Positions 11,139 through 23,700 of a stretch of DNA of 64,000 nucleotides are shown here, one piece after another. Origin of the DNA: Schistosoma mansoni (lineage: Eukaryota > Platyhelminthes > Trematoda > Strigeidida > Schistosomatidae); contig NW_017386031.1 in the NCBI RefSeq assembly GCF_000237925.1, positions 930,001 through 994,000 of the forward strand, written 5' to 3'. The notes under the pieces were generated by a model. The model worked only from the letters and a program-made list of their open reading frames with translations. It made no database searches and was not told the origin of the DNA. The translations under genes and the position numbers were made by a program. Numbering within the stretch: the first letter of the stretch is position 1; every line of letters starts with the position of its first letter.

Positions 11139-11457
11139 CTTGAATAAGTCCCAACAACAGGTTTATATGACATAAATATGAGAGCCACATTTTCAATGAT
11201 ACCTTATTGTACATTATTCTGTATTTATATTATTAGAAAATAATGATGATTGGTTAAATCAAAGTGATTGAAAATAACTGATTTGTATTCGTTGAATAAG
11301 AAGTAAGATGTCTATAGTATCAATGACCAATATGGATGGTGCATACATATATAGATATCTGTACTCAATTTATCTTATATCTCAGTAGAATTAGTTACAT
11401 CAAGTATAATTTAGAGACTAATTAGTTGCTACAGGAATGAGTTGAAAAAGTGGTAAT

Positions 11458-11756
11458 AATCATCAGAAGAGGTTTTTGTGGAGATTAGGTATTTTCATAG
11501 TTGAAAGCGTGAGTCAATTGAAGCTAGACTATCATGGATTGGTTGGAGTTAGACATAAACACCACCGGATGCCGGCTCAGTGGTCTATCGGTTAAGTGCT
11601 CCTGCGAGAAACTGGTAGGTTCTGGGTTCGAATCTCGCGAGTGCAGGATCGTGGACGCGCACTGCTGAGGAGCCCCATAATAGGGCGAAACGGCCATCCA
11701 GTGCTTCCAGGTTTTCCCTGGTGGTCTAGCCTCAATTGACTCTCGCTTTCAACTAT
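11458..11756 (+). repeat. H2 element with target duplication
   Basis: Unit with A and B boxes and tail, preceded by a short inverted end (TTTTCATAGTTGAAAGCGTG, mirrored at the right end). Flanked by GAAAAAGTGGTAAT at 11444-11457 and 11757-11770. Confidence 0.8.
11660..11703 (+). ncRNA. Hammerhead ribozyme candidate with compensated stem II (H2)
   Basis: CTGAGGA, stem II GCCC/GGGC, loop CATAATA, GAAAC, triplet ATC; stem I CACTG/CAGTG is perfect. Both sides of stem II changed relative to the usual GTCC/GGAC while pairing is kept, which argues that the structure matters. Confidence 0.68.
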
Positions 11757-11865
11757 GAAAAAGTGGTAATTATCTACTATTAGTGTTGTGATTGTTGAAT
11801 GTTATGACTATGAAGGTTGTTGGGTTTCATTGGAATTATAAACGGATCAAAGTTAAAACACTATC

Positions 11866-12180
11866 ATGTACTCACTAGTGATTAAGTTTGAAAGAGAATT
11901 CTTATGGTTCATTAAGGAATCCATGACCAATGGAGTACATCCTTGTCGGATATGGGACAATAACCTACTGAAGTCAATGGTAGATGGTCGTGCATTATCG
12001 TGGATTAGTTGATGTTAGACATGAACACTGTTGGATGTTGGTTCAGTGGTTTAGCGGTTAAACGTTCGTCCACCAGCTCGATGGTCGTAGGATTGATTCC
12101 AGTGTGCAGGATCGTGGGTGAGTACTGTCAAGAGTTCCCATACTACGATGAAACGGCCGTCTAGTGATACAAATTTTGTT
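11866..12180 (+). repeat. H2 long form, diverged
   Basis: Contains the 5' part (TACTCACTAGTGATTAAG), TTCAGTGGTTTAGCGGTTAA and a remnant GATGAAACGGCCGTC core. The B box is eroded. Confidence 0.65.
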
Positions 12181-12990
12181 CGAATGTTTATGTTTCAATC
12201 ATGATGAATATTATTTACGATAAAGTTATTGAAATTCATGCTGATCAGTGAATTATTTATTCAGATAATTGAAAATTTAAAACTCGATGGTTTATAATAG
12301 TATTAGTTGGATTAGACATAGACTCATTTGTTGATGACAAATCTATACGACAAACATCAGTGACAACTTGATCCCATTGAGGCAAAATGATGGTTCTGAG
12401 TGTCAGTGAGTTGAAAAGAAACCTCACAGATTGACCTCTCCCATTTACTTACACATAGATCGGAATTACACAATGTTTGTTATTATTCATGTGGAAAAAC
12501 AGAGTAGCGCATCGACAATAGGAAAAAACACATTATCAAAAAGATTTGAATGTGAGATATACCAGTATATCCCTTAGTGTTTGTAACATCAATCAACTAT
12601 GCTTTCGTGCAAAATACATATTGTCACTACTTACTTCATTCGAAGAAATAACATTGATAAGCGATAGTGTCTGAGTGCACAGTGATAGTCATATTATTCT
12701 ATTGTTAAATCAAGCACGTGCAAACTGATGACCATGAAGTGAATAGACACGATAACATATCATCTGCTTCAGTACTTACGTCAGTAGAATGTTGTCTAAC
12801 TGTAAAGGATGATATCATCTTCTTAGAGTTGCAAAACTATGAAGATAGGACAAACCTATTTTGTAATTAGTTTTTCATACTATTTTCATTTAATTCATTA
12901 ATTCTTATAGTTTTTACATTTACAAAGTGACCGTAAAATAGTTGAGATCGTGAATCAAATGAAGATAGACCACTATGGAAAATCTGGAAG

Positions 12991-13034
12991 CACTAGACTG
13001 CGATTTCGTCCTACTGCCGGACTCCTCAGCAGCG
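12991..13034 (-). ncRNA. Hammerhead ribozyme candidate (H2)
   Basis: Minus strand: CTGAGGA, stem II GTCC/GGAC, loop GGCAGTA, GAAA, triplet GTC. Stem I CGCTG/TAGTG pairs with two wobbles. Confidence 0.6.
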
Positions 13035-13255
13035 CACATCTACTATCTCGTCTAGTAAAATTTGAACTCAAGACCTATAAGTTTTGCGCGCGAGTGCACG
13101 AAATTGAGTGACACATCCACTAATGTCTTCAATGAGTTACTGATAGGTCTTGGATTCGAATCTCGCGAAGCGAGATCGTGGATGCGCACTGCTGAGGAGT
13201 CCCACATTAGGATAGGTCTTGGATTCGAATCTCGCGAAGCGAGATCGTGGATGCG

Positions 13256-13299
13256 CACTGCTGAGGAGTCCCACATTAGGATGAAACGGCCGTCCGGTA
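13256..13299 (+). ncRNA. Hammerhead ribozyme candidate after the 69-bp duplication (H2)
   Basis: CTGAGGA, GTCC/GGAT with loop CACATTA, GAAAC, GTC. Stem I CACTG/CGGTA pairs imperfectly. Confidence 0.55.
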
Positions 13300-13602
13300 T
13301 ATTTAATCTATTCATACATTAATGTTTGGATGTAATAACTTTATCATTATTTTTTAATTGAGATATTCTTGGTCCAACATGAATCATCTTGTCTTGTTGT
13401 TGTCTAGTGTTTCACATTGTTTTGTGAGTAGACGTATTATTATTCTTAATAGTAGTAATATATGATGTTTTCATGCACTAACGATTCTTTTAAACTTAAT
13501 GACTGCTTCATTTTGAATTCCAAATACTTCTTGATTAAATTGCATTATTTCTAGGATTCCTAGTTTATACTCTAATTCAAATACCCCAACTTATCACATA
13601 GT

Positions 13603-14140
13603 AGTAGCAGTATTATTATTATTATTATTAGTAGTAGTAGTAGTGTAGTAGTAGTCATAGTAATAGTAGTCGTAGTGGTATTGGTAGTAGTATTAGTAGT
13701 AGTGTTAGTAGTCGTAGTCGTCGTATTAGTAGTGGCAGTAGTAATAGTAAGAGTAGTGGAAGTAGTAGTACCAGTAGTAGTAGCCGTATTAGTAGTGGTA
13801 GTAGTAATAATAGTAGTAGTCGTATTAGTAGTAATAGTCGTAGTCGTATTATTATTACTAGTGGTAGTAGTAGTCGTAGTAGTGGAAGTGATAGTAGTGG
13901 TAGTAGTAGTAGGAGGAGTAGCGGTAGTAGTAGTAGTAATAGTAGTAGTAGGAGCGGTAGTAGTGATAATAGTAGTAATAGTCGTATTGGTAGCATTGTT
14001 AGTAGTAGGAGTGGTAATAGTAGTAGTAGTAGTAGTAGTGGTAGTAGTAATAGTAGTAGTAGTAGTAGTATTAGTAGTAGTAGTGACAGTAGTAGTAGTG
14101 GTAAGGTCGTACTGGAAGTAGTAGTAGTAGTATCAGAAGA
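13603..14140. repeat. AGT/ACT trinucleotide microsatellite, about 0.5 kb
   Basis: Imperfect GTA/AGT triplets over more than 500 bp. Long open frames of Val or Leu across it are artefacts of the triplet. The same triplet class forms the Thr tract in ENO4 exon 9. Confidence 0.92.
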
Positions 14141-14312
14141 CTGATCATGATGTTCTCAATCTTTATTTATCATCAAACTCTACTGAAACTATTTCATTAT
14201 TTTTTTACGATATTTACTGTCTGTAAACTTTCGTACTTAATGAACTAAAACTCTTATGTAGAATTTGATCTTTTCTCTCCGTTTTTTGTTTTGTGTTTTC
14301 AAACACCCATAT

Positions 14313-14600
14313 TGATAAGACAGTCTAAAACTGAAAGTAACTCATTAGGGATTCTTTGATCTTTTATCAATATCATTAGTCTGATATTCTATGTATCTAT
14401 TAAGAACTTGGTAGTCTACTGTAAGGTAATGATAAGGTGATTTATTCTATGAATCATAAAAAAAGTTTTCTTCAAATGTCTATAATGATGAGACAATCCT
14501 AAAACTGAATGTAACTCATTAGGGATTCTTTGATCTTTTGTTTTGTCAATATAATTTGGTATTTTATTAAAAGGTGAATAGATAAGGTGATCTATCTAAA
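14313..14600 (+). repeat. Diverged tandem duplication
   Basis: Two blocks (about 14313-14450 and 14488-14600) share CTAAAACTGAA.GTAACTCA, TTAGGGATTCTTTGATCTTT and ATAAGGTGAT. No coding signal. Confidence 0.6.
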
Positions 14601-14714
14601 TAAGGGTATAAGAATAGTTTGATTAATCTTAAACTATAATGGAACAGAATTTTATCATTTTAATTATTGAATTGATGTCAAACAAAAGAAAAAAGAAGAG
14701 AATAATGACCGAGT

Positions 14715-15160
14715 ATATGAGGCAATGTTAAGATGGTTCTACTGTATGAGGCGGAACTACAAAAGCCATCATCCAGAAGATACAGGTATTTACTAACAGT
14801 TGTCTACGCAAAATACTTCAGATCCGTTGGCCAGATACTATCAGCAACAAGTTACTGTGGGGGGGGGCAAAAAACCAAATTCCAGCGGAGGAAGAAATCA
14901 GGAAGAAGCGCTGGAAGTGGATAGGACAAATGTTGAGGAAGTTACCTAACTGCGTCACAAGACAAGCCTTCACATGGAATCCTGAAGGTCAAAGGAGAAG
15001 AGGAAGACCAAAAAATACATTAGGCCGAGAAATGGAGACAGACATGAGAAGAATGAACAAAAGTGGGATAGAACTAGAAAGGAAGGCCCAGGACAGAGTG
15101 TGTTGGAGAATGGTGGTCGGCGGCCTATGCTCGATTGGAAGTAACAGGCGTAAGTAATAT
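14715..15160 (+). mobile_element. RTE-type LINE, 3' end
   Basis: Encodes the conserved RTE C-terminus in pieces: [19 protein letters not shown] and then [20 protein letters not shown], ending GSNRRK and a GTAAGTAA tail. A run of G near 14861 falls between the two readable parts. 5'-truncated. Confidence 0.8.
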
Positions 15161-15679
15161 CAAACAGTGCTGAAAGTAATCAGTTAGGAATTGTTGTTTA
15201 AATGAAAATTTTAATGAGAAATCTTTTTAACATTCATTTGGCATAGAATATAGATTGGATGAAATGTTTTTATTTATAGTCATATTAAAAGTTAGATCAG
15301 TAACCTGATAGTTTTTTATTGTAAGGATTGATTGTTATCGGTATTTGGTTTTTCAGTGTTCTTTAGTAATTTCTTTCACGAGGTAAAGTTGCTATGTCCA
15401 TTCTTTCTTACTGATTGGGTTCTGTAGTTAACCAAGAGGGTTTCGAGTAAAATTATAAAATAGGGCTAATCACTAGATGGATCCTAGACAAGCTAGATAC
15501 GATCGTCGTTTAATATAACATACAGCAACTTCCTTGATTGTAAGTAAGAATTCAACAAAGTTGATAGAAAAACTTCATGGGATTTTTTTCAACTATATGA
15601 CACACCTAAGGTGATCACCACTATCATACATAACTCTGTCGAGGGACTGAATTGTAAAGCGGTGCATAGAAGGCCGTTT

Positions 15680-16245
15680 ACAAATGTTCTTCTAGTGATG
15701 GATGGTGTCAGATAAAGCTATCTGCTTGCATCAGTCATCATTCTTCCAGCTGTTGACTGGATAAAGAAGATCAGCAGAACTCAGGAACAACACAGTATAA
15801 AAAGGACAGATTGAATTCAGATGGATAATTTGGTATTTGGGAATGACTTAGATCTTCTGTCAAAAACACACCAACAAGTGTGGACGAAAGCAGCTAGTAA
15901 AGAATCAGCCTCCTTAGTACAAGGTCTCACCATCCACAGGGCAGGGAGAAGATCCTAAAGTACAATTCGAGAGACACCAGACAAACCACACTTGATAGAG
16001 CGAAACTATCGAAGAGTTAAAAACATGTAAGCATTTGGGCAGCATTATTGACAAACGGAGTAGACCTGTTTCAGATGTTAAGACCCGAATCAAGAAGTCA
16101 AGGGCGGAATTCCTGTAACAGAAGAACATCAGAAACCCGACAAAACTTTCGTTCAACACCAAAGTCAGAATTTTCAATGCCAACGTTAAAACTGTACGGT
16201 GCTGAGATCCAGAAAACTACCACAATCTTTGTCAAAAATTGCAGG
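15680..16245 (+). mobile_element. RTE-type LINE, C-terminal RT remnant
   Basis: Eroded copy of the stretch between the RT core and tail: blocks similar to FNSRETPDKPHLIERNYRR-like and KTVRCGDPENYHNLCQKLQ-like frames, with NTKVRIFNANVKTVRCGA recognisable across frames. Much older than the 14.7-kb copy. Confidence 0.6.
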
Positions 16246-16383
16246 TAGTTGTAGATAGGTTTTACGCTAAATGTTTCAGTTCCATCACCCAAAAGCCATC
16301 AAAATATATCTTGGCCTAGTAGACAGAAGTTGAGGACTTAATTGATAAGGACTCTGACGGTTGATAGATGTGGTATTTATACT

Positions 16384-16745
16384 AACTGATGATTCTTTCG
16401 TATTTGACTGTGCGTTTAATACGAATTACAAATATAGCGGGTTTATTTGTGCTCATCTAGCTCTATCTGTCTTAAATTGCATTGCTTCAGGAATTCTCAG
16501 TTAGCATATCAATTAGAATGTTTATAATTGTCATAATAGGACATACTTTACGGAAAAATTTAAAATGGATCGCAAAGCAAGCTTTAAATACAAACCTGTG
16601 GATATTGTAATAACTGACGATTCCTTGATACTTGATTGGGAGCTAATTCCAAACTCCAAATATAGTACGTTCTGTAGTCTTCATTTAGTTCTACTTGTCT
16701 TAAGTTGGATTACTCTGGGAATCCTTAGTGAATCGATTCGAATAC
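16384..16745 (+). repeat. Diverged direct repeat, about 225-bp period
   Basis: 16384-16520 and 16609-16745 share TAACTGA.GATTC, CCAAATATAG-like, GTCTTAA.TTG and AATCCTTAGT-like blocks. No recognised function. Confidence 0.5.
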
Positions 16746-17299
16746 GTTTAATTACCGTAAAATCCCAAAGGTCATAGGGAGATATGCAGAGTGAAAGATA
16801 CATTGCTCTCGCAATCGCAAGCAGACATGAATATCACGATCACTACTTGTGAATAACAAAGAAAGACAAGAACAGAATTATTTTGAGATCCCTACATTTG
16901 CTCATAGAGCGGTAAGTGGCTCAGGGCGATAAGCAATTAAATTCTCAGTTTCTGATGTGATTGAGCGATATCATGTCGAGACGTGCGACGTGTAGAACCG
17001 CTAAATTATGAATTCCACTGAGACATGAGGGATAACAGTTTTGAGATGTAAAACAATGAGGATCAAGAAGTACCTTATTCTATCATACAGTTTTGCTCAT
17101 GCTTAGAAAATCAAATGAGTATATATTTATAATCAACTTGGTATCGGAAAGAATAATCAAAATGTCTGTCCAAAAGGTTTTGTTCGACAGTTTTGTTATC
17201 TCTTGTTTTTCGCCCAGTCTAATGTTATAATTTTCAGTCAGGACTTGCGAAAATATTTTAGATTTCTTATTCCTAGCAGAAACCATCCTAGATAGCAGA

Positions 17300-19750
17300 G
17301 CTGGTATTCATAGAATTTGTCCCTTAGTCCTACGACCTAAGTTGTGGATTGACCCTATACTTGTTCGAAAAGCTTTTGATTCCTTTTATGTGGAGGAGAC
17401 CCTGTAGTGGCAGTGGTTTCTAATCACTCTATCCTTTAAACTTAACACACGATAACTGAGATTAACAACAACCGTTTAACACTCGTAGAAAGCCAAGAGA
17501 GGTATGCACAGGATTACCGGATCAAGGCTGTTTGGCTCGCACATCCAGCCGTGATCACCCTATGTGGCCTCTTGCTTTTATATTGAACATATTATTCCAC
17601 TCCTGGCTCATACATATTCTTGAGAAGACCTTAGAAGTAATCGCTGATTGTCACAACTGGAGGAATCAGTATAGACTGTGATGTGGTTTCCACAGATCTT
17701 GTAGAATAGATGATCACATAACAGCAAGTTCACAATTCTGAACTGAGTCTATCATTCTGGTATCATAGCTAAATATACTAGTGCTAAACTGGTCACAAAT
17801 CCTACTGTCCTATAACGCTGTGAGTTTATAAATATTAGTGAATTTATGTTCTGAATATTGTCAGAGAGAGTTTAACAGTCGAAGCGTCCTAATCATCTCC
17901 GCATAAAGTTGAATATGATGCAGCCTTTGGTTGCATCCTCCTGGTAGCTGTAATTGATATTCAGGCTTTCTGTGGTTATTGTTCCATCATAGCGCTCTGT
18001 GTAAACAGTTGAGAAGGAACTATTTTCTTCAACATAACTTTTTTGCGTTCCGTTGGTCTAAACGTTCAAAACATGACACTTCGATGAAGAAACTGTATCA
18101 ATTTCTCAACATCAAGTGAGAGCTTTGATTAAAATTTCTTGGTAAAATATTCCACCTACACCAGACTTCCAATTTTACCTGTAAAAGGCATAGTGTGCCT
18201 AACTTAAGCTAGAATCTTCTTTTTCCATTTGTGTTTCTAGCATCGAGAAAATTATGTAGGATAACCTCCTTGATAGTATCCCTCACTATCACCCAATGTT
18301 TGTTAATTGTTAGCCTTCACCACTTCCACGGCCTTGTGATGTGTTGAGGATGTATAGTAAAAGCCACATGGTCTGTCTTGCTGAAGCAAAGGTAGGAAGC
18401 ATTCTCGTCAGTTAAACTATCACGCTTGTGATTACATTAACGATGACTTTTTCATGATCACTACTTCCTATCGGTGCTTGAACATGAACATATTTTCTGC
18501 AAGAAGCTGACCATTCTAAAGAAATTAGTCTAATTTTGAAGGTTCTTCATTCTTGCTCCATCTTGTGGCATCACTCGCGTGTTCAGACAGACCTTAGCTA
18601 CTAATGACAATGTGAATAGAAGATCATAAAACCACAATGTATGGGTTTTATTCTGTTGGCTGAGCCTTGAAGACAGAGCGTTCAATTCTATGGCAAGAAA
18701 GATCTGGTTGAACCCAAAGAGTGATAATTGTTACAGTATCTGGATTACCATGTACTTCTGGATGTTAAAATATGTGTAGGCCCGATATATTACTCCGACG
18801 AAGTACTTTGTTCTGTTGGTATTGAAGCAAAATCAGCTTGATTTGGTGACTTCAGTTAATTCACTACTGTGTGTTGTTACAGTTCTGAAGTGCCGGTTAA
18901 CACATAGCGCAACTCTCCCTCCTCTTTCGTATGTACTACCATATCGGAAATATGTCATGCCTTGAAGACTCATTCCTAAATCCATGATGTTGGACGTGAG
19001 CCATGTTTCAGTAAGAAAAATGGTCTTCGGATCTAACCAAAGGGATATGTCTATAATCTCTTCCGATTCGTCTCTTAATTCTCTTGTGTTGCCATATGAG
19101 CTCTTCATGGTTTGCTTCACCATTTGATATTACTCATAGAAGTATTTGTCTTCGGAGTTAGAAATTGATTGTTGTTTAAAGTGGACTAATCAGTTCTGTG
19201 GGAACTGGTCACTGTAAGGTTTTTGACGGTAAAGCATGTTCTACTAGTGGAATCGTGAACTCCATGTCCTGTATCGTGTATTGTTGATCGAGGTCGTCTG
19301 ACACAAAGCTGCTTTGTATTCAGGTTTTCTGGTGTTGACTTACCGACCTGCTCCGGTCCTTTCAATATCTGAAGTGGCCATTCTTCAAATTTAATCAGGC
19401 TTGAAGAGTCTTTGATAGGTCCTCTTGATTTCTGAAGTTCACAGTAATAAGACGCGGAGATTTGATGGTCGTGAGGTGTACCGAACGAAGTAGTCTACAA
19501 ACCAGCTAATGTAGTAGTGTGAGGGTTAGGGCTTCTTCATAGTCGACTTCACTGTTGCTTATCATGTCTGCTAGCTTCGCTCGGAAAATAACGCTCCAAT
19601 GTAGGTACCTTATTAACCATCAGAGCGGTTGGTTCTTCAGTGTTCGTTTGTGATCTTGTAACAAAATCTCTTACAGCAATAGTTCTTACTGTCTCAATTA
19701 GCTGCTCTCTTCCTAACTGCTTTAACTGAAATATGCGCAGATCCATTAGC
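17300..19750 (-). mobile_element. Eroded LINE with AP-endonuclease remnant
   Basis: The minus strand at 19123-18833 shows the start of an endonuclease domain: NTRELRDESEEIID, then IFLTETWLTSNIMDLGMSL and RGGRVALCVNRHF, matching the NxxSLxNK / TETWL / RGGGVAxYV pattern of CR1/Jockey-type LINEs. Upstream (19.75-19.1 kb) may be an ORF1 remnant. The RT part further down is too eroded to name. Boundaries are loose. Confidence 0.62.
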
Positions 19751-19865
19751 CCGCATACAAAAGAATTGTGGAAATATTACTTCACTTAAAGTTGCTTGTT
19801 GGCACGGTCAGTGGTAACGTTGCAATTTCCATAGTCTTTAAGTCTTTATTGTAGTGTTGTGGTGT

Positions 19866-20165
19866 GTGTTACTGATATCCACATAAGTAGTATATGGTGA
19901 TAGTCGGGCACTGAATGTATTTTAGTAGAAGATCGATAAGGATAGAACAGGAACGGCACGCAATGGGTACGAAAATGCATGAACAATTATAATCGGAGAC
20001 TATAGACAGATATCTGCAGAAGAAATAGTCAAATTGAGACAATTGATTGTTATTTTGCAAACTAACAATTCACTATATGGTTCACATATTTTAATGAGAT
20101 ACTCTGTAATGTTGTGCTAAAATACATGCGATTGTCCCCATTCGTATTCTTGTTCACTAGAGTGT
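19866..20165 (+). repeat. R280 dispersed repeat
   Basis: Second copy of the repeat at 3142-3428, close in sequence over about 290 bp. Confidence 0.65.
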
Positions 20166-20169
20166 GACC

Positions 20170-20766
20170 TAGATTCACAGAATAATCTATTATCATTATT
20201 TTCCTCAAAGCCTTCATCGTGTGTACTTCCTCATTAATTCGTCTCACAATCAGCATTTTAGTCTGTTGATAACAAACGGATCGCTAGACCAAAACATTAG
20301 AAATAAGTCACTAAGTGTCACACTTTTACCCAGATTCCTATTTCTTGTAAGCAAAAAAGGCAAGAGATAAGGAAGCGTCCTAAAATACACGTTATGCAGC
20401 CTTTTGGAGAAAGGGACACAATATAAATAATTGCATCTCATAATCGCCGCTAATTGAAACCAGTGACTTAGTATTTCAATGTAATTTCTGTAGTGATTTG
20501 GTCAACGGTTTTTGTATGTATTCTCGCAATCTGGAAAGATTATAGCAATGAAACTAGCAAATGAGAAACGTCAGATTCCAATGAAAATAATAGAATCGAT
20601 CCTCAGCATACGCACAAATTTTTCAATATATACTCAATCAAACACTGAACCATGTGGCCAGAACACGAACCCACACGCCCATAAAATTACGGACTTTTGC
20701 AAATGTCTCCTCATAGTACTGGACAGTTAGGAGGCCTGTTGCAACCAAACGTTAATTGTCTAAATA
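20170..20766. other. Unassigned sequence
   Basis: Nothing recognised; short open frames only, no repeat match seen in this window. Confidence 0.5.
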
Positions 20767-23700
20767 TGATAACAGGTAGTCAGACTTTGATAAAGCACAT
20801 AATACCTTTATAATCGAAGTACGGCAGCCCAGTCACATCGGAAGTCAGGAACGAGAAAGTTCAAAAATATATTCAGAAAGTTGCCGTTATGTGAAGAGGC
20901 GTCTGGTCTGAGCTGGCTAATAATTGAAAGGGATGAGTAGCACTGCGTACCCATTAGTGATCTGGTGAGATTGCGTGATCGGTCTCTTTCAGCTAGGTGT
21001 GTCCGATAAAACTTTTGAGGTTAGCACCAATATTGGGCATCAATAGTGGGCTAATTATAGTTCTAGGACGTGGCCAGCTAGAATTTTAAGCCCAAACGGG
21101 TTTGTCTTTGGTAAACATTCTTTTGATGGCTTGCTATAGTCAACAGCATCTGACTGTATTTCCCCAATATAAGAGACCATAGGGTACAACGTAACAATAA
21201 ATGTTTGATGACAGTTTTTTTGGTCAAATTCTTCTCCGGTTTTTATATTTTACAGCCGTGTTGAAAAAGAAAAAACAGGAATTGTAGGTACATGTCGAAA
21301 TACACTCGCATGGGCACGAAACGTGCGAAAATAGAAAAAAACTGGTATACACACATAGATAACATGAAACGCAGTGAAGCACTTTGCACAATCGTGTTTT
21401 TGGATTAATTTTTTGAAAACATGTATAAACAAATATGAACATACTAGAAAAAGACATTTTTGGTTATAACACAATATAAACAAAAGAGGTAAAACAAAAT
21501 TTTATACACTGTCCTACGTACAGTAATAATTTAGGTTTCTGGAAGCCTTACCTTTCTTCCATAGCGCGTTGTTTTCAGTCAGTCGTTGTATACCAGCGAA
21601 GTGTCTTCATTATTGTTGATTACCGAGAGTAGTATCGTATGTGTGAGGCTCGTGTCGTTCAAATGTACTGGTGTAAAGTCAACATTTGTAGGGTCTCCCG
21701 AATGCGCGGCTTTAAGACGGTCAACGCTGATAAAAGTATTGTGTTTTATTCTGTAACAAGTGCACGAATAATTGGCCTATTATTTGCAATGAAGTAAACC
21801 ATTCAATTTTATGATAATAGGTCCAATAAGCACAAATGACGCTGTAGATGGGTTATCGAAACTTTCGAATTAAGTTATAACTCATTTTATCCTGTGCAAA
21901 GAAATGTTGGGGTTGATAATGAGAGAAATCTAGACATATTAATAAACTGTTTCCAGTCATCCAAATATTGTATTTATCGACATTTTTCGAAGTATTAGTT
22001 ACCTCCAGCGTACACAGGGAGATAGAGGTTTCCACAGTAAACTATAGTGATATGTGTATGGCACAAAATATGCAAAACTGTAGTTGGTAGCCATGTTGTT
22101 TGGCTTTTTACAATAATTTACAAGAAAATGAAATGTTTATGCATTCCTAAAATAAACAGTAAAAACGAGATTATCGTTAGTTTCGTTTTTAACGATGACA
22201 TAATATATAGGTTTATCATGAAGGAGTTGAAAGGGTTGTTGGTATGCCATTTCCAGTGATCGTCATAATTAATCGCGATGTACGAGAACGTGTGTACTTC
22301 GTCAAAGAGGCAGGATAAGCGAAGAAATCACTCGACTGAGGCAGCGCAGAAACATATTCAACTGAGCGCATTGAAATAGTAAACCTGCTAGTGTATGAGT
22401 CCAGGTCCATATTCGTTGAAGAAGATGAAGAATTCACGAATTTTCCTGGAAGTCAAGGTGTTGTTCCATAAAGGAGTGGAGCTGCCGTATATCGAACGTC
22501 AGTTTTCACTCCATTATGAATACCGAGTAACACGAGTGAGAGCGTCAGTCTACGGTGATATGTTTGCAGTTGAGAATGAGACTGTTGGTGTAATCGTTCT
22601 TCTAGCCCCTTAGCTTGTGGGCGGCTGTTCGGAATCTTGTGATTTATAGCAGTGTTGTGAGATTATGGGAAAGTCCGAATTCGAACTGGCGTCAACAGTT
22701 TGCATCAATATTTGGAAGACATCAGTAGCTTGCTATTCATCGATCAATAAAGGCGTCATTTTTTCATCGGTTATTTTTTTGATAGGTACTGTTACTGGCC
22801 ACCGTGTGAAATGGCACATACGTTAAGACGTAGGAGTATCCATTCAAATCTGATAAAGGTCTTACCAAATCAAGACGAACATGTTCAAAACGAGCGTCGA
22901 GAGTTTTGAATGACACGAAGTGTAACGACCGAAATACCAGTACTTGCCTTGAACGCAGAACTGACCATTCGAAACCTACCTAATTAGGCTGGACTACATT
23001 CATTTGTATGGCGTACGAAGCGTTTTCGAGTGACTCGAATCAAATTATATCAAAACACGAACTCTGTGCTCAATTTAAACGTTTCTAATTTGAGAAACAG
23101 AGGAGATTATATCAAAAGTAGAAAACACCTCGGACATTACAGCCTGTGCTATACGGTCGAGAGTTTTTCTAACACAAACTTACGTGCTTAAAACAAAAGG
23201 AATGGTTAACAAACATTAGTTCGACAGAAGGGATCAATAAGGATATTCCGAACAACGTGGGATCAGATATCTATCTTCAGGCATCACATAAATCTTTCCA
23301 GACAGGGAGTCGATGGTTCACAGTCATTCACTGAATCCCCCCATGACTGTGAGCTTAGCCAAACACAACCTTATTGTCAATTGTCTGTCAACATACATCA
23401 GAAAAAATAAGTAATGAAATGTAAGTCTTTCACCAAAGTGACGTAATGAAAGCTCAGACGAGAAAGGCTGACGAACATAAAGTTTTGTTAGGAAAGACCT
23501 GAACTAAAGGTCAAAATACAAAACGGAGAGAAGAAACAAATACATGACAATATCGTCCATTGAAATGTTCCGGATGAATTTTCAGTGCATTCTTTTCGGC
23601 CACCAAAATCCTTACAGCTACGTGAATACACCTCTAAATTCATCCAGTCATGGCTGGTCTAGTTAAATTCTCCATACCAATGAGTAACACAAAACTTAAA

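Larger units (their letters stand above)
12940..13305. repeat. H2 inverted pair with a 69-bp exact tandem duplication
   Basis: A minus unit (about 12940-13140) is joined to a plus unit. In the plus unit 13142-13210 is repeated exactly as 13211-13279, doubling the B box and the first half of the ribozyme. Only the second copy is followed by GATGAAACGG. Confidence 0.78.

Noticed and set aside
13675-14121. 148-codon poly-Val open frame and its Leu-rich reverse
   Set aside because: Product of the AGT microsatellite; no codon variety, start context or splice signals.
16565-16777. 70-codon plus-strand frame
   Set aside because: It lies in a diverged direct repeat and shows no conserved motif or splice context.
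21224-21483. Cys/Phe-rich minus-strand frames
   Set aside because: They fall in the decayed internal region of the old Gypsy element next to its 3' LTR; no domain recognisable.
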